64,000 nt of DNA from VRUE01 sp963695835 (GCA_963695835.1 CAVOHR010000001.1:682001-746000); one strand, 5' to 3'; counted from the stretch's first letter, positions 37,381 to 46,062 are shown. Translations and numbers: made by a program. Notes: a model not told the origin generated them from the sequence alone.

Positions 37381-38579
37381 TAGTCCTCGACCTCCTCGTG
37401 CTCGGGGGCGACCTCGGGCTCCATGCCCTCCACCGGATCGCCCTCGACGGCCGGGTTGGGACGGGGCGCGGCCGGCTGCCCGGCGTAGGCGGCGCCGGCC
37501 TCGGCCAGCTCGCGCGCCGCCTCGGGCATCGCCGCATCCTCGCGCTCGCCGCGGTGCGGCTCCGGGCTGCGCTCGTCGACCGCGTACCAGCCCGTATCGC
37601 TGTCGAGGACGTAGAGGTTCTCGTAGAGGCTGTCGAGCGCCGGCTCGGGCGAGGCGTCGGCGAACTCGACCGCCTCCCGCACCTGCGCCTCGGCCTTGTC
37701 GCGCACCTCCTGCACCTCGCGCTCGCCGAGCACGCCGGCGTCGACGCAGCGCCGCGCGAAGACCTCGATCGGGTCTTTGCGCCGCCACTCCTCGACCTCC
37801 TCGCGCTCGCGGTAGACCTCCGGGTCAGCGGCGGAGTGGCCGCGGTAGCGGTAGGTGAGCACCTCGAGGATGGTCGGGCGGCGCTCCTCGCGCGCCCGGC
37901 GGATCCCCTCGGCGACGCCCTCGCGCACCGCGATCACGTCCATCCCGTCGATCCGCTCGCCGGGGATGCCGTAGCCCTCCGCCTTCCTGGCGAGGTCGGT
38001 CTGCGCCGAGTGGCGCTCGACCGCCGTCCCCATCCCGTAGAGGTTGTTCTCGACCAGGAAGAAGACCGGCAGGCGCCAGAGCGCCGCCAGGTTCATCGTC
38101 TCGCCGAAGTTGCCGGTGTTGGAGGCGCCGTCGCCGAACATGCAGACGGTGACCGCGTCCTCGCCCTTGTACTCGGAGGAGAGGGCGAGGCCGGCGGCGA
38201 TCGGCAGGTTGCCGCCGACGATCCCGTAGCCGCCCATGAAGCGGTGCTCGCGGTCGAAGATGTGCATCGAGCCGCCGCGGCCGCCGCTGGTCCCGTCGAC
38301 GCGGCCGAACAGCTCCGCCATCACCCGCTTCGGGTCGGTGCCGCGGGCGATCGCGTGGCCGTGGGTGCGGTAGGTGCCGATCAGGTAGTCCTCGTCGCGC
38401 ATCACCGAGGCGGTGCCGACGATCGTCGCCTCCTCGCCGATCGCCAGGTGCAGGAAGCCGCCGGCTTTCGCGCGCTGGTACTGGCGCCCCGCCTCCTCCT
38501 CGAAGCGCCGTATCAGTGCCATCCGCGCGAGCAGCTCGTAACAGGCGCCGGCGTCGGGGAGGTCGGCCATCGAGGCCAC
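37380..38579 (-). CDS. pdhA: Pyruvate dehydrogenase E1 alpha subunit
   Basis: A 399-residue E1 alpha. TPP motif GDGASNTGNFGETMNLAALW and the Mg/diphosphate-binding NN end (VFFLVENNLYGMGTAVERHS) are present, along with RTHGHAIARGTDP and the phosphorylation-loop-like YRYRGHSAADPEVYR. The wording YGMGT...IPGERIDGMDV is closer to pyruvate than to branched-chain enzymes. An acidic C-terminal extension of about 75 residues (EPHRGEREDAAMPEAARELA to HEEVED) is unusual. First gene of pdhA-pdhB-pdhC; all junctions overlap by a base. Confidence 0.92.
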   Translation of the reverse strand: MASMADLPDAGACYELLARMALIRRFEEEAGRQYQRAKAGGFLHLAIGEEATIVGTASVMRDEDYLIGTYRTHGHAIARGTDPKRVMAELFGRVDGTSGGRGGSMHIFDREHRFMGGYGIVGGNLPIAAGLALSSEYKGEDAVTVCMFGDGASNTGNFGETMNLAALWRLPVFFLVENNLYGMGTAVERHSAQTDLARKAEGYGIPGERIDGMDVIAVREGVAEGIRRAREERRPTILEVLTYRYRGHSAADPEVYREREEVEEWRRKDPIEVFARRCVDAGVLGEREVQEVRDKAEAQVREAVEFADASPEPALDSLYENLYVLDSDTGWYAVDERSPEPHRGEREDAAMPEAARELAEAGAAYAGQPAAPRPNPAVEGDPVEGMEPEVAPEHEEVED

Positions 38580-38580
38580 C

Positions 38581-39168
38581 TTAGCTCGCAGCCGCGACCG
38601 CCTCCTCGAGGCGGTCGTCGCCCCAGAAGACCAGCTCGCCGACCCGCAGCGAGGGGACCCCGATCACGCCCAGGTCGCCGGCCCGCTCGGTCGCCTCGCG
38701 CAGCGCGCCCTTCACCGCTCCGGTGCCCGCCGCCTTCAGCACCGCGTTGGGGTGCAGCTCGCACGCCGCGGCGGCGATCAGCACGTTGTCGTGCTCGCTC
38801 AGGTCGCGACCGGCGGCGAACGCCTGGCGGAAGGCGGCGAGGGCGAAGGAGACGGTGCGGCCGGTCTGCTTGGCGAAGGTCGCGGCGCGCATCGCGAACA
38901 GGCCGTCAGGCGGCCAGGGCTCCGGCCAGGCGATCCGCGGCAGCCCGTAGTCGGCGGCGCGCCGCTCGACCTCCGCGATCCCGTCCTCGCGCCCCGGACC
39001 GCTGCCCCACGAGTCCCGGCCGAAGCGCTGGAACAGCCCCCCGAGCAGGACCGGCTGCCACTCCGGCTGCTCCAGCTCGGCGTCGGTGAAGAGGCCGCTG
39101 ATCCGCTCCGCGGCCAGGTAGGCGTAGGGGGACCCGAGGTCGAAGTAGAAGGTCGACCGCTCAGTCAC
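38581..39168 (-). CDS. DsbA-fold 2-hydroxychromene-2-carboxylate isomerase-like protein
   Basis: From GTG 39168, 195 residues of the DsbA/kappa-class glutathione transferase fold: TERSTFYFDLGSPYAYLAAE (the SPY motif replaces CxxC), LLGGLFQRFGRDSWG, AFRQAFAAGRDLSEHDNVLI, VIGVPSLRVGELVFWGDDRL (cis-Pro loop, WGxDR end). The family isomerises chromene carboxylates with glutathione, but many members are of unknown use. The gene overlaps the upstream AlbA_2 gene by 8 nt and ends 2 bp before the pdhA start. Confidence 0.8.
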   Translation of the reverse strand: MTERSTFYFDLGSPYAYLAAERISGLFTDAELEQPEWQPVLLGGLFQRFGRDSWGSGPGREDGIAEVERRAADYGLPRIAWPEPWPPDGLFAMRAATFAKQTGRTVSFALAAFRQAFAAGRDLSEHDNVLIAAAACELHPNAVLKAAGTGAVKGALREATERAGDLGVIGVPSLRVGELVFWGDDRLEEAVAAAS

Positions 39169-40858
39169 CGTTGCCGCCCTCGGCGAGCGCGATGTAGGCG
39201 CCCCGCCCATGACCGTGCAATTCGATCAGACCCTCCCGCTCCAGCGTCTTCTCCAGCGCAAGCACCTGCTGGCGGTTGTAGCCGGAGAAGTCGCGTATCT
39301 CAGCGTTGGTCAGGCGCCCCCGCTCGCGCAGCAGCTCCAGGACCCTAAGGCGGACGCCCTCCGCTTCAAGCGGATGATCGGCGTCGGTGAGACCGCGGCC
39401 CCGGAGTCGTTCCGAGAGCGGCCGGCTGAGCTCGTACCGGGTGCCACGCCCCCTGCCACGAACGACCAACAGGCCCTCACGCCGCATCGCCGTCAGCCGC
39501 TCGGCGGCCTGGTCATCGTTCAGCTGTAGGCACTTGGCCGCCGCCCAACGGTCCAGCGAGCCGACGTCGACGAGCCGGCGCAGCAAGATCAGTCGATCGA
39601 GGTCGAGCTCTCCGTGCTCGGCCTCGCGCTCCACCACCCAGGCCGCAAACTCATCGCTGCCGCCCAGGGGAAGGGAGAGAGAGACGGAGCTCTCGTCTGC
39701 ACTGTAGGTCGGCAGGCGCGCGCCAAGGCGCAGGAGCCTCTCGTAGATCCTGTCTACGCCAACGCCAGCCCGGTCCACGAAGCCGAGCTGCTGGAAGGTT
39801 TCCGCCAGCAGTTCGTTGCGATGGACCGGCGCGTGGCGCAAGATGTTGGCCGGGGTAACTCCTCCTACGAAGCCCCCCGGGCTGGAGACCTCTACCCGAT
39901 CTTTGTGCAGCGCCAGGATGATGGCCTGCCTGAGGAAGTAGTCGCGGTGCGCGACCGCGTTCAGCGTCGCCTCCCTCGCCACTTCCCAGTCGATCGTAGG
40001 CAGCTCCAGCTGAGCAAAGCCCCTCGGCTGGACGGTCCGCAATGAGCTGACGGCCGCCAGCTCGTCCTCGATGCGGGTCAGGTCGAGCAGCAGTGGCCCA
40101 CGCAGATCGAGCCGCCGGTCGAAACGAGTGCTGCTCGTGTAGCGAAGGACGGTGATCTCATGCTGAGGGAGGAATTGCGCGACCGCGTCCGGCTTGCCGA
40201 AGAGCAGCATGGCTGCCTGGGTGAGCTCGGATCCGGTCATCAGCCGCAGCCCCCTCAGCAAGGTCCCGTCGTCCTCCCCGGCCAGGCTTGCGAGGCCTGG
40301 ACGTCTGCGAAGGTAGTCGCGACCCCTTTGCAGGGCCTCTGGGGATAGATCGCCGAGCGTGGCGCCCTCGGCGGGCGCGGCACTTAGATCGAGTGCGCCC
40401 GAAGAGGAGATCATCCGCGCGATTGCGGACCCGGTCAGCGGCACGCAGCCATCGTCGATGCGAATCCACGCTTTACCGGAGCTGGTGGTGTGCGGCGGTA
40501 TTCCCTTTGGGACGTGGGCCGCGAGGAGAACCGCCTCCGGCGCGTGCAGCTCCTCCAGCTCGATCAGTATGTGAGGGTCGGTTGCATCGTAGACATCCCG
40601 TTCCAGGCCCCGATAGGAGACGTCTCCTATCCCAGTAATTGCTTTCTCCCGTCCCTTCGTGCGGTCAGCGATACCGACGAGAACGCAACCGCCGCGCTGG
40701 TTTGCGAGGCAAACGGCATTCCTGATCAACCAGTCCTTCAGCTCGCTGCGATCGCTCGGCGTTCTCTTGATCTCGAGAACCTCGTTCTCGAGATCTTCGG
40801 CTGCTTCCTTGTCCAGCCGACCGAGTTGTTCCAGCAATTCCTTGGATTTCCATCTCAT
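39161..40858 (-). CDS. AlbA_2/Schlafen-like regulator with ATPase and winged-helix domains
   Basis: A 565-residue protein. Residues 20-145 are an AlbA_2 (divergent AAA_4/Schlafen-like) domain: LENEVLEIKRTPSDRSELKD, WLIRNAVCLANQRGGCVLVG. Residues 270-390 carry the HATPase_c_4 pattern: IDWEVAREATLNAVAHRDYF, DRVEVSSPGGFVGG. Two winged helices follow near 430-490 and 515-560 (LTNAEIRDFSGYNRQQVLAL). Such proteins are called transcriptional regulators, and relatives occur in defence loci. Upstream (40871-40889) overlapping GCAATT repeats with the palindrome AGCAATTGCT may be its operator. Confidence 0.82.
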   Translation of the reverse strand: MRWKSKELLEQLGRLDKEAAEDLENEVLEIKRTPSDRSELKDWLIRNAVCLANQRGGCVLVGIADRTKGREKAITGIGDVSYRGLERDVYDATDPHILIELEELHAPEAVLLAAHVPKGIPPHTTSSGKAWIRIDDGCVPLTGSAIARMISSSGALDLSAAPAEGATLGDLSPEALQRGRDYLRRRPGLASLAGEDDGTLLRGLRLMTGSELTQAAMLLFGKPDAVAQFLPQHEITVLRYTSSTRFDRRLDLRGPLLLDLTRIEDELAAVSSLRTVQPRGFAQLELPTIDWEVAREATLNAVAHRDYFLRQAIILALHKDRVEVSSPGGFVGGVTPANILRHAPVHRNELLAETFQQLGFVDRAGVGVDRIYERLLRLGARLPTYSADESSVSLSLPLGGSDEFAAWVVEREAEHGELDLDRLILLRRLVDVGSLDRWAAAKCLQLNDDQAAERLTAMRREGLLVVRGRGRGTRYELSRPLSERLRGRGLTDADHPLEAEGVRLRVLELLRERGRLTNAEIRDFSGYNRQQVLALEKTLEREGLIELHGHGRGAYIALAEGGNGD

Positions 40859-40879
40859 CAGAAATGCAAGTTAGCAATT

Positions 40880-40889
40880 AGCAATTGCT
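40880..40889. promoter_or_regulatory. AGCAATTGCT palindrome before the AlbA_2 gene
   Basis: A perfect 10-bp palindrome preceded by a direct copy of its left half (AGCAATT at 40873-40879), 22 bp upstream of the ATG at 40858. The surrounding 80 bp are unusually AT-rich. Possible autoregulatory site. Confidence 0.45.
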
Positions 40890-40954
40890 GCTTCAAGCAT
40901 TTATTTTGGCCTCATGCATTCATTTACGATCCTTCGAACAGGAGGATCGCAATT

Positions 40955-40972
40955 CGCCGGCAAATGCCGGCG
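40955..40972 (-). terminator. Hairpin downstream of lpd
   Basis: CGCCGGC-AAAT-GCCGGCG, a 7-bp GC stem with a 4-nt loop, 34 bp after the lpd stop. No T-run follows; likely but unproven terminator. Confidence 0.5.
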
Positions 40973-41005
40973 GATGGGAACACGGGCCTCAAAAGGAGCC
41001 CGACC

Positions 41006-42373
41006 TCAAGCGTGCGTGGCCCAGCCATCGACCGCCCGCGCCGCGTCGAGGATCGCCTCGGAGATCGTCGGGTGGGGGTGGACGATCCGCGCCAGCTCCT
41101 GGTAGCCGCCCTCCAGCGCCATCGTCGCGACCAGCTCGGCGATCATGTCGCAGGCCCGGTTGCCGACGATGTGGGCGCCGAGGATCTCGCCGTACTTGGA
41201 GTCGACGACCAGCTTGACGAGCCCGTCCTTGTCGTCGTAGACGGTCGCCGCCCCGACCCCTCCGAGCTTCAGCTTGCCGACCTTGACGTCGTGCCCGGCC
41301 TCCTTGGCGGCGGCCTCGGTCAGCCCGACGCTCGCCACCTGCGGGTGGCAGAAGGTGGCGCCGGCGACCAGGTTCTGGTCGACCGGGTGGGTCTCCGCCC
41401 CGGCGGCGCGCTCGGCCGCGACGACGCCCTCCTCGGACGCCTTGTGGGCGAGCGCCTTGGCGTTGACCAGGTCGCCGATCGCGAAGACCTTCGGGTTCGA
41501 GGTCCGCCCGTACTCGTCGACCTTGACCTTGCCGTGCTCCTCCAGCTCGACCCCGGCCTCGGCCAGGCCGAGCCCCTCGACGTCGGTCGAGCGGCCGCCG
41601 GCGACGCAGAGGTAGTCGACCTCCGCGGTCTCGCCGCCGTAGGAGAACTTCACCGACTCGCCGCCGGCCTCGACGTCCTCGACCGGGGCGCCGGTGGAGA
41701 TCGCGATGTTCTGCTTCTTGAAGGCGCGCTCGACGACCCGCGCCATGTCCTTGTCCTCGGCGGGGAGGATCTGGTCGAGCATCTCGATCAGCAGCACCTC
41801 GGTGCCGAAGCGGCCGTAGGCGGAGGCGATCTCGCAGCCGGACGCCCCGGCGCCGACCACGGCGATCTTCTTCGGCTGCTCGGGCAGCGACCAGGCGCCC
41901 CAGGTGTCGAGCACGCGGTCGCCGAACTCCACGCCGGGGATCGGCAGCGCGACCGAGCCGGTGGCAAGGATCGCGGCGCCGGCCTCGTAGACCTCGTCGC
42001 CGACCTTGACGTTCGCCTCGGCGGTGAGCGAGCCGTCGCCCTCGATCATCGTCACCTTGTTCTTGTCCCAGAGCATCTTCACGCCGCCCGAGAGCGATTC
42101 GGAGACGGCGGCGCGGCGCTTGCCCAGCGCCTCCCAGTCGAGCTCGACGTCCTTGGCGACGACGCCCAGCTCGGCGCCGTTGCGGGCCTGGTCGTACAGC
42201 TCGGCGGTGTGGAGGACGGTCTTCGCCGGGATGCAGGCGTAGTTGAGGCAGCGCCCGCCCGGCTTGTCGCGCTCGACCACCGCGGTCCTCTTGCCGAGCT
42301 GCGCGGCGCGGATCGCGGCGACGTACCCGCCAGGGCCCCCGCCGATGACGATCACGTCGTACGAATCCGCCAC
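41006..42373 (-). CDS. lpd: Dihydrolipoamide dehydrogenase (E3)
   Basis: A 455-residue flavoprotein disulphide reductase: FAD motif VIVIGGGPGGYVAAIRAAQL, redox pair in GGRCLNYACIPAKTVLH, NAD motif KIAVVGAGASGCEIASAYGR, FAD-contact VFAIGDLVNAKALAHKASEE and the catalytic VHPHPTISEAILDA. The redox loop reads CLNYAC rather than the common CLNVGC. It reoxidises dihydrolipoate on PdhC. It is transcribed separately from pdhABC, about 2.4 kb upstream of pdhA. Confidence 0.94.
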   Translation of the reverse strand: MADSYDVIVIGGGPGGYVAAIRAAQLGKRTAVVERDKPGGRCLNYACIPAKTVLHTAELYDQARNGAELGVVAKDVELDWEALGKRRAAVSESLSGGVKMLWDKNKVTMIEGDGSLTAEANVKVGDEVYEAGAAILATGSVALPIPGVEFGDRVLDTWGAWSLPEQPKKIAVVGAGASGCEIASAYGRFGTEVLLIEMLDQILPAEDKDMARVVERAFKKQNIAISTGAPVEDVEAGGESVKFSYGGETAEVDYLCVAGGRSTDVEGLGLAEAGVELEEHGKVKVDEYGRTSNPKVFAIGDLVNAKALAHKASEEGVVAAERAAGAETHPVDQNLVAGATFCHPQVASVGLTEAAAKEAGHDVKVGKLKLGGVGAATVYDDKDGLVKLVVDSKYGEILGAHIVGNRACDMIAELVATMALEGGYQELARIVHPHPTISEAILDAARAVDGWATHA

Positions 42374-42401
42374 GGACGTGAGCCTATAGAACAGCCAACA
42401 A

Positions 42402-42454
42402 CCGCTCCGCTGTTCCCTTCCCCCCGATGCGCGGGAGAAGACACAACGGAGCGG
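42402..42454. repeat. Imperfect palindrome sharing a 15-bp motif with 59016-59066
   Basis: CCGCTCCG (42402-42409) pairs with CGGAGCGG (42447-42454). The 15-bp string CCGCTCCGCTGTTCC also occurs at 59015-59029. It lies between the membrane-protein stop and the lpd start. Confidence 0.5.
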
Positions 42455-42472
42455 GGAGTGGCCGGCGTCCGG

Positions 42473-42985
42473 TCAGTGGCGGGGGGCGCGGTCGGGCATC
42501 TGGATCCGGGCCATCGCCTTGACCATGAAGAAGAAGAAGGTGCCGGAGACGGCGAGCAGGCCGAGGGTGGCGGCGAACTGGGCGACGCTGGCCGCCTGCA
42601 CGGCGAGGCCGATCACGGCGCTGAAGATCAGGAAGACGAGCAGCAGCTGGAAGCCGAGCACGGCCCAGTAGCGAGCGCGCCACATGCCCCAGGCCATGAT
42701 CCCCATCAGCAGGGCCGGCGCCAGCACCTGGGCGAGGTGCGGTTTGCGGCCTTCGACCTGGACTCCGGCGAGGTAGCCGGCGAGGATCGAGACGCAGATC
42801 AGGGCGGCGATCACGGCGCCGATCGTCACCACCAGCGGCCGCTTGCCCTCGGCCAGCGGCTCGAGGCTCTCGCGCACCTCCTGGTTGCGCTGCTCGGCGC
42901 GGGCGTAGCCGCGCTCCATCCGCTCGCGCGGGGGCGGCGCCACGCCACGCTGCTTGCGCTTGCGGGGGGCGCCGGCGTCAGGCAC
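42473..42985 (-). CDS. Small membrane protein with four helices
   Basis: A 170-residue protein. A basic cytosolic head (RKRKQRGVAPPPRERMERGY) is followed by helices at about 50-72 (LVVTIGAVIAALICVSILAG), 84-100, 105-125 (AVLGFQLLLVFLIFSAVIGL) and 130-155 (TLGLLAVSGTFFFFMVKAMA). No family motif recognised. The ATG at 42985 overlaps the thiE stop by 8 nt, so it is probably cotranscribed with thiE. Confidence 0.72.
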   Translation of the reverse strand: MPDAGAPRKRKQRGVAPPPRERMERGYARAEQRNQEVRESLEPLAEGKRPLVVTIGAVIAALICVSILAGYLAGVQVEGRKPHLAQVLAPALLMGIMAWGMWRARYWAVLGFQLLLVFLIFSAVIGLAVQAASVAQFAATLGLLAVSGTFFFFMVKAMARIQMPDRAPRH

Positions 42986-43664
42986 CGGGGGCGGCCTCTC
43001 CGAGCGCCGCGAGCGCGCCGCGCAGCGCTTCGGCGACGGCGGTCGGATCCTCCGCGTCGCGGATCGCCCGCACGACGCCGAGCCGCCGCGCCCCCGCCTC
43101 GACTACCTGCGCGGCGTTCGACGGGTCGATGCCGCCGATCGCGAAGAAGGGGTGGGGCGTATGTGCCGCGGCGTGCTCGACCAGGCCGAGCCCGACCCCG
43201 GGCCGGCCCTGCTTGGTCGGCGTCTCCCAGATCGGCCCGACGCTCACGTAGTCGACAGGCTGGCCGGCCGTGGCCGCGAGCTGCTCCTCGGAGTGGGTCG
43301 ACAGCCCGACGATCGCCTCGGGACCCAGCGCCTCGCGCGCCTCGGCCGCGGCGACGTCGTCCTGGCCGACGTGGACTCCGTCGGCGCCGCATGACTGCGC
43401 CAGCCAGGGATCGTCGTTGACGATGAACAGGGCGCTGTAGGTGTCGCAGAGGCGGCGGAAGGTCTGCGCCGAGCGTTCGATCTGCTCGCGGTCGAGCTCC
43501 TTCTCGCGCAGCTGGACGATGTCGACGCCGCCGTTCAGCGCCGCGCGCAGCAGCGCTTCCGGCTCCTCCCCGCGCGGCAGCGCCTCGCAGACGAAGTAGA
43601 GGCGGGCGGTGCGCAGCCGCTCGCGCCGCAGCGGGCCGTGGGCCTCGGGGGGTGCCAAGCTCAT
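42978..43664 (-). CDS. thiE: Thiamin-phosphate synthase
   Basis: A 228-residue TIM-barrel enzyme joining hydroxymethylpyrimidine diphosphate and thiazole phosphate. From ATG 43664: LYFVCEALPRGEEPEALLRA, NGGVDIVQLREKELDREQ (QLREK substrate motif), LFIVNDDPWLAQSCGADGVH, VGQDDV, YVSVGPIWETPTKQGRPGVG and FFAIGGIDPSNA. All substrate-contact motifs are intact. A longer frame running upstream to 44960 is antisense to thiO and is rejected. It diverges from the riboswitch-led thiOSG operon. Confidence 0.94.
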   Translation of the reverse strand: MSLAPPEAHGPLRRERLRTARLYFVCEALPRGEEPEALLRAALNGGVDIVQLREKELDREQIERSAQTFRRLCDTYSALFIVNDDPWLAQSCGADGVHVGQDDVAAAEAREALGPEAIVGLSTHSEEQLAATAGQPVDYVSVGPIWETPTKQGRPGVGLGLVEHAAAHTPHPFFAIGGIDPSNAAQVVEAGARRLGVVRAIRDAEDPTAVAEALRGALAALGEAAPGA

Positions 43665-43713
43665 CCTTCGATTATTGCTTGTGCGCTGCGCCGAAGGGGT
43701 AGCATCGGAGCTG

Positions 43714-43810
43714 AACGGGAGCCGATGGCGCCGATCGGGCGCCGTGGCTGAGAGGGCGGCATCGAGGCCGCCGACCGTCTGAACCTGATCCGGGTAATGC
43801 CGGCGGAGGC
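43714..43810 (+). ncRNA. TPP riboswitch
   Basis: Thi-box element: ACGGGAGCC at the 5' side, GGCTGAGAGGG (43746-43756), CTGAACCTGATCCGGGTAAT (43779-43798) and GCCGGCGGAGG at the 3' side, all in the conserved order. P3 is extended. The final GGAGG (43805-43809) lies 5 nt before the GTG of thiO and should serve as its Shine-Dalgarno, so TPP binding is likely to hide the ribosome site and turn translation off. Confidence 0.95.
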
Positions 43811-43814
43811 AAGC

Positions 43815-45002
43815 GTGACCAGCAGCTCCAATCGCAGTTTCGACGTGGTGATCGTTGGCGGCGGCGTCATCGGCCTCTGCTGCGCCTGGCGGCTGAGCCG
43901 GCGCGGCGCCGAGGTGGCGGTGGTCGAGAAGTCGACCCCGCCGGCCGGCGCGACGCGGGTCGCCGCGGGGATGCTGGCGCCGGTCGGCGAGCTGGCCTTC
44001 GGCGAGCCCGAGCTGCTGAAGATGACCCTGGCCGCCGCCGAGCTGTACCCGGAGTTCGTCGCCGAGCTGGAGGCGGCCAGCGGCCGGTCGACCGGCTACG
44101 CCGCGCGAGGCGCCCTCCACGTCGCGCTCGACCGCGACGAGGCGGCGGAGCTGCGGCGGGTTCACGAGCTGCAGCGCTCGCTCCGGCTCGGCGCCGAGTG
44201 GCTGCCGCCGGGCCGCTGTCGCGAGCTGGAGCCGGGCCTGACGCCGTCCCTCAACGGCGGCGTCTACGCGCCGGGCGAGGCCGCGGTCGACCCCCGGGCG
44301 CTGAGCGAGGCGCTGCTTGCCGCGCTGGACGCCGAGGGAGTCGACGTGCGGACCGAGACCGAGGTCGACGCGGGGCTGCCCGAAGGCGAGCGGCTCGCCG
44401 GGGTCCGCATCGCCACCGGCGAGGAGCTGCGAGCGCCGACCGTCGTCCTCGCCACCGGCGCCTGGTCCGGCCAGGCCGCGTGGCTGCCGGAGCGCGCCCG
44501 CCCGCCGGTCCGGCCGGTCAGGGGCCAGTTCGTCGAGCTGCGCGCCCGCGACGGCGAGGCGCCCTGCGCGCGGATCGTCGCCTCCGCGCGCGTCTACCTG
44601 GCGCCCCGCCCCGACGGCCGCCTGATCGCCGGCGCGACGGTCGAGGAGCAGGGCTTCGACACGACGGCCACCGCGGGCGGCGTCCACGAGCTGCTGCGCG
44701 AGGCCTACCGCCTGCTGCCCGACGTCGCCGAGATGGAGCTGGTCGAGGCGGCCGCCGGGCTGCGCCCGGCGACCCCGGACAACCTGCCGCTGATCGGCCC
44801 CGGCGGCGTCGACGGCCTGCTCTGGGCGACCGGCCACTACCGCAACGGGATCCTGCTGGCGCCGCTGACGGCCGACGCGGTCGCCGACCTGGTCGAGGGC
44901 CGGTCCCTGCCCGCCGCCGTCGCCGCGGCGCACCCGGCGCGATCGACTTTTGGACCGCATAGCGGTTCAAAGCTCGACCGCGCTACCGAGGGGGCGCGGT
45001 GA
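43815..45002 (+). CDS. thiO: Glycine oxidase ThiO
   Basis: From GTG 43815, 395 residues of the D-amino-acid/glycine oxidase family that makes iminoglycine for the thiazole ring. FAD motif FDVVIVGGGVIGLCCAWRLS, then GATRVAAGMLAPVGELAFGE, a central ALHVALDRDE barrel segment, APTVVLATGAWSGQ, and the C-terminal GLRPATPDNLPLIGP ... GHYRNGILLAPLTADAVADL. It is the first gene after the TPP riboswitch and overlaps thiS by 4 nt. An in-frame ATG at 43797 lies within the riboswitch and is rejected. Confidence 0.92.
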   Translation: MTSSSNRSFDVVIVGGGVIGLCCAWRLSRRGAEVAVVEKSTPPAGATRVAAGMLAPVGELAFGEPELLKMTLAAAELYPEFVAELEAASGRSTGYAARGALHVALDRDEAAELRRVHELQRSLRLGAEWLPPGRCRELEPGLTPSLNGGVYAPGEAAVDPRALSEALLAALDAEGVDVRTETEVDAGLPEGERLAGVRIATGEELRAPTVVLATGAWSGQAAWLPERARPPVRPVRGQFVELRARDGEAPCARIVASARVYLAPRPDGRLIAGATVEEQGFDTTATAGGVHELLREAYRLLPDVAEMELVEAAAGLRPATPDNLPLIGPGGVDGLLWATGHYRNGILLAPLTADAVADLVEGRSLPAAVAAAHPARSTFGPHSGSKLDRATEGAR

Positions 45003-45241
45003 GGGTCGAGCTGAACGGGGCGCCACGCGAGCTGCCCGACGGCGCGACCCTGGCCGACGCGGTGCGCGAGAGCGGCGCTCGGGGCGAGGGCCGCGGCGTC
45101 GCCGTCGCGCTCGACGGCGTGGTCGTGCCACGCGCCGAGTGGGACTCGACGCAGCTCGCCGAGGGGCGCAGCGTCGAGGTGCTGGCGGCGATCCAGGGCG
45201 GCGCCGGCGACACGACCGGCTTCCTCCCCGCCCCCTCGTGA
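44999..45241 (+). CDS. thiS: Sulphur-carrier protein ThiS with a C-terminal extension
   Basis: From GTG 44999, 80 residues of beta-grasp ThiS: VELNGAPRELPDGATLADAV, VAVALDGVVVPRAEWDSTQL, EGRSVEVLAAIQGG. ThiS normally ends at Gly-Gly, whose carboxylate becomes a thiocarboxylate; here ten more residues follow (AGDTTGFLPAPS counts twelve with AG). The extension comes from an open frame that overlaps the thiG GTG, so it is not a sequencing shift inside the fold. The protein would need cleavage after Gly-Gly to work. No adenylyltransferase ThiF or JAMM protease gene is in the window. Confidence 0.88.
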   Translation: MRVELNGAPRELPDGATLADAVRESGARGEGRGVAVALDGVVVPRAEWDSTQLAEGRSVEVLAAIQGGAGDTTGFLPAPS

Positions 45242-46041
45242 AGGGCCAGACGATGACGCTCGACCGTTCCGAGTCGCAGTGGGAGCTGGGCGGCCGCCAG
45301 TGGTCCTCGCGCTTGATCGCCGGCAGCGGCGGCTTCCGCTCGCTGGCGCAGATGGAGGAGGCGCTCGCCGCCTCCGGCGCGGAGATCGTCACCGTCGCCC
45401 TGCGCCGCGTCGACCCCGAGGCGAAGGGCTCGGTGCTCGATGTGGTCGAGCGGCTCGGCCTCTTCGCGCTGCCCAACACCGCCGGCTGCTTCACCGCGCG
45501 CGACGCCGTCCGCACCGCGCGGCTCGCCCGCGAGGCGTTCCAGACCGACTGGATCAAGCTCGAGGTGATCGGCGACGACCGCACCCTCTACCCCGACGCG
45601 GTCGAGCTGCTCGACGCCGCCGAGACCCTGGTCGGCGAGGGCTTCACCGTCCTCCCCTACACCAACGACGATCCGATCCTCGCCCGCCGCCTCGAGCAGG
45701 CCGGCTGCGCCGCGGTGATGCCGCTCGGCTCGCCGATCGGCTCCGGCGCCGGCATCCGCAACCCCTACAACATCCAGATCATCACCGAGCGGGCCGGGGT
45801 GCCGGTGATCCTCGACGCGGGCATCGGCACCGCCTCCGACGCCGCCCTGGCGCTCGAGCTGGGCTGCGACGCCGTCCTCGCCGCCAGCTCGATCTTCGGT
45901 GCCGAGGACCCGCCGCGGATGGCCCGCGCCCTGCGCGGCGCCGTCGAGGCCGGCCACGCCGCCCGCCAGGCCGGCCGCATCCCGAAGCGCACCCACGCCG
46001 AGGCCTCGACCCCGGAGGAGGGCCTGCCCGAGCTCTCCTGA
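45238..46041 (+). CDS. thiG: Thiazole synthase
   Basis: From GTG 45238 (overlapping the thiS stop; an ATG at 45253 is possible), 267 residues. TIM-barrel enzyme condensing deoxyxylulose 5-phosphate, iminoglycine and ThiS-thiocarboxylate. Motifs: SSRLIAGSGGFRSLAQMEEA, VTVALRRVDPEAKG, LPNTAGCFTARDAVRTARLA, WIKLEVIGDDRTLYPDAVEL (Schiff-base Lys), PLGSPIGSGAGIRNPYNI, and LAASSIFGAEDPPRMARAL. Last gene of thiO-thiS-thiG before tRNA-Lys. Confidence 0.94.
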   Translation: MKGQTMTLDRSESQWELGGRQWSSRLIAGSGGFRSLAQMEEALAASGAEIVTVALRRVDPEAKGSVLDVVERLGLFALPNTAGCFTARDAVRTARLAREAFQTDWIKLEVIGDDRTLYPDAVELLDAAETLVGEGFTVLPYTNDDPILARRLEQAGCAAVMPLGSPIGSGAGIRNPYNIQIITERAGVPVILDAGIGTASDAALALELGCDAVLAASSIFGAEDPPRMARALRGAVEAGHAARQAGRIPKRTHAEASTPEEGLPELS

Positions 46042-46062
46042 TCGGACTACCATGGTCCCCGC

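Noticed and set aside
42978..44960. 660-residue minus-strand frame spanning thiE and antisense thiO
   Set aside because: Only the part after ATG 43664 is ThiE; the upstream part crosses the riboswitch and is antisense to thiO.
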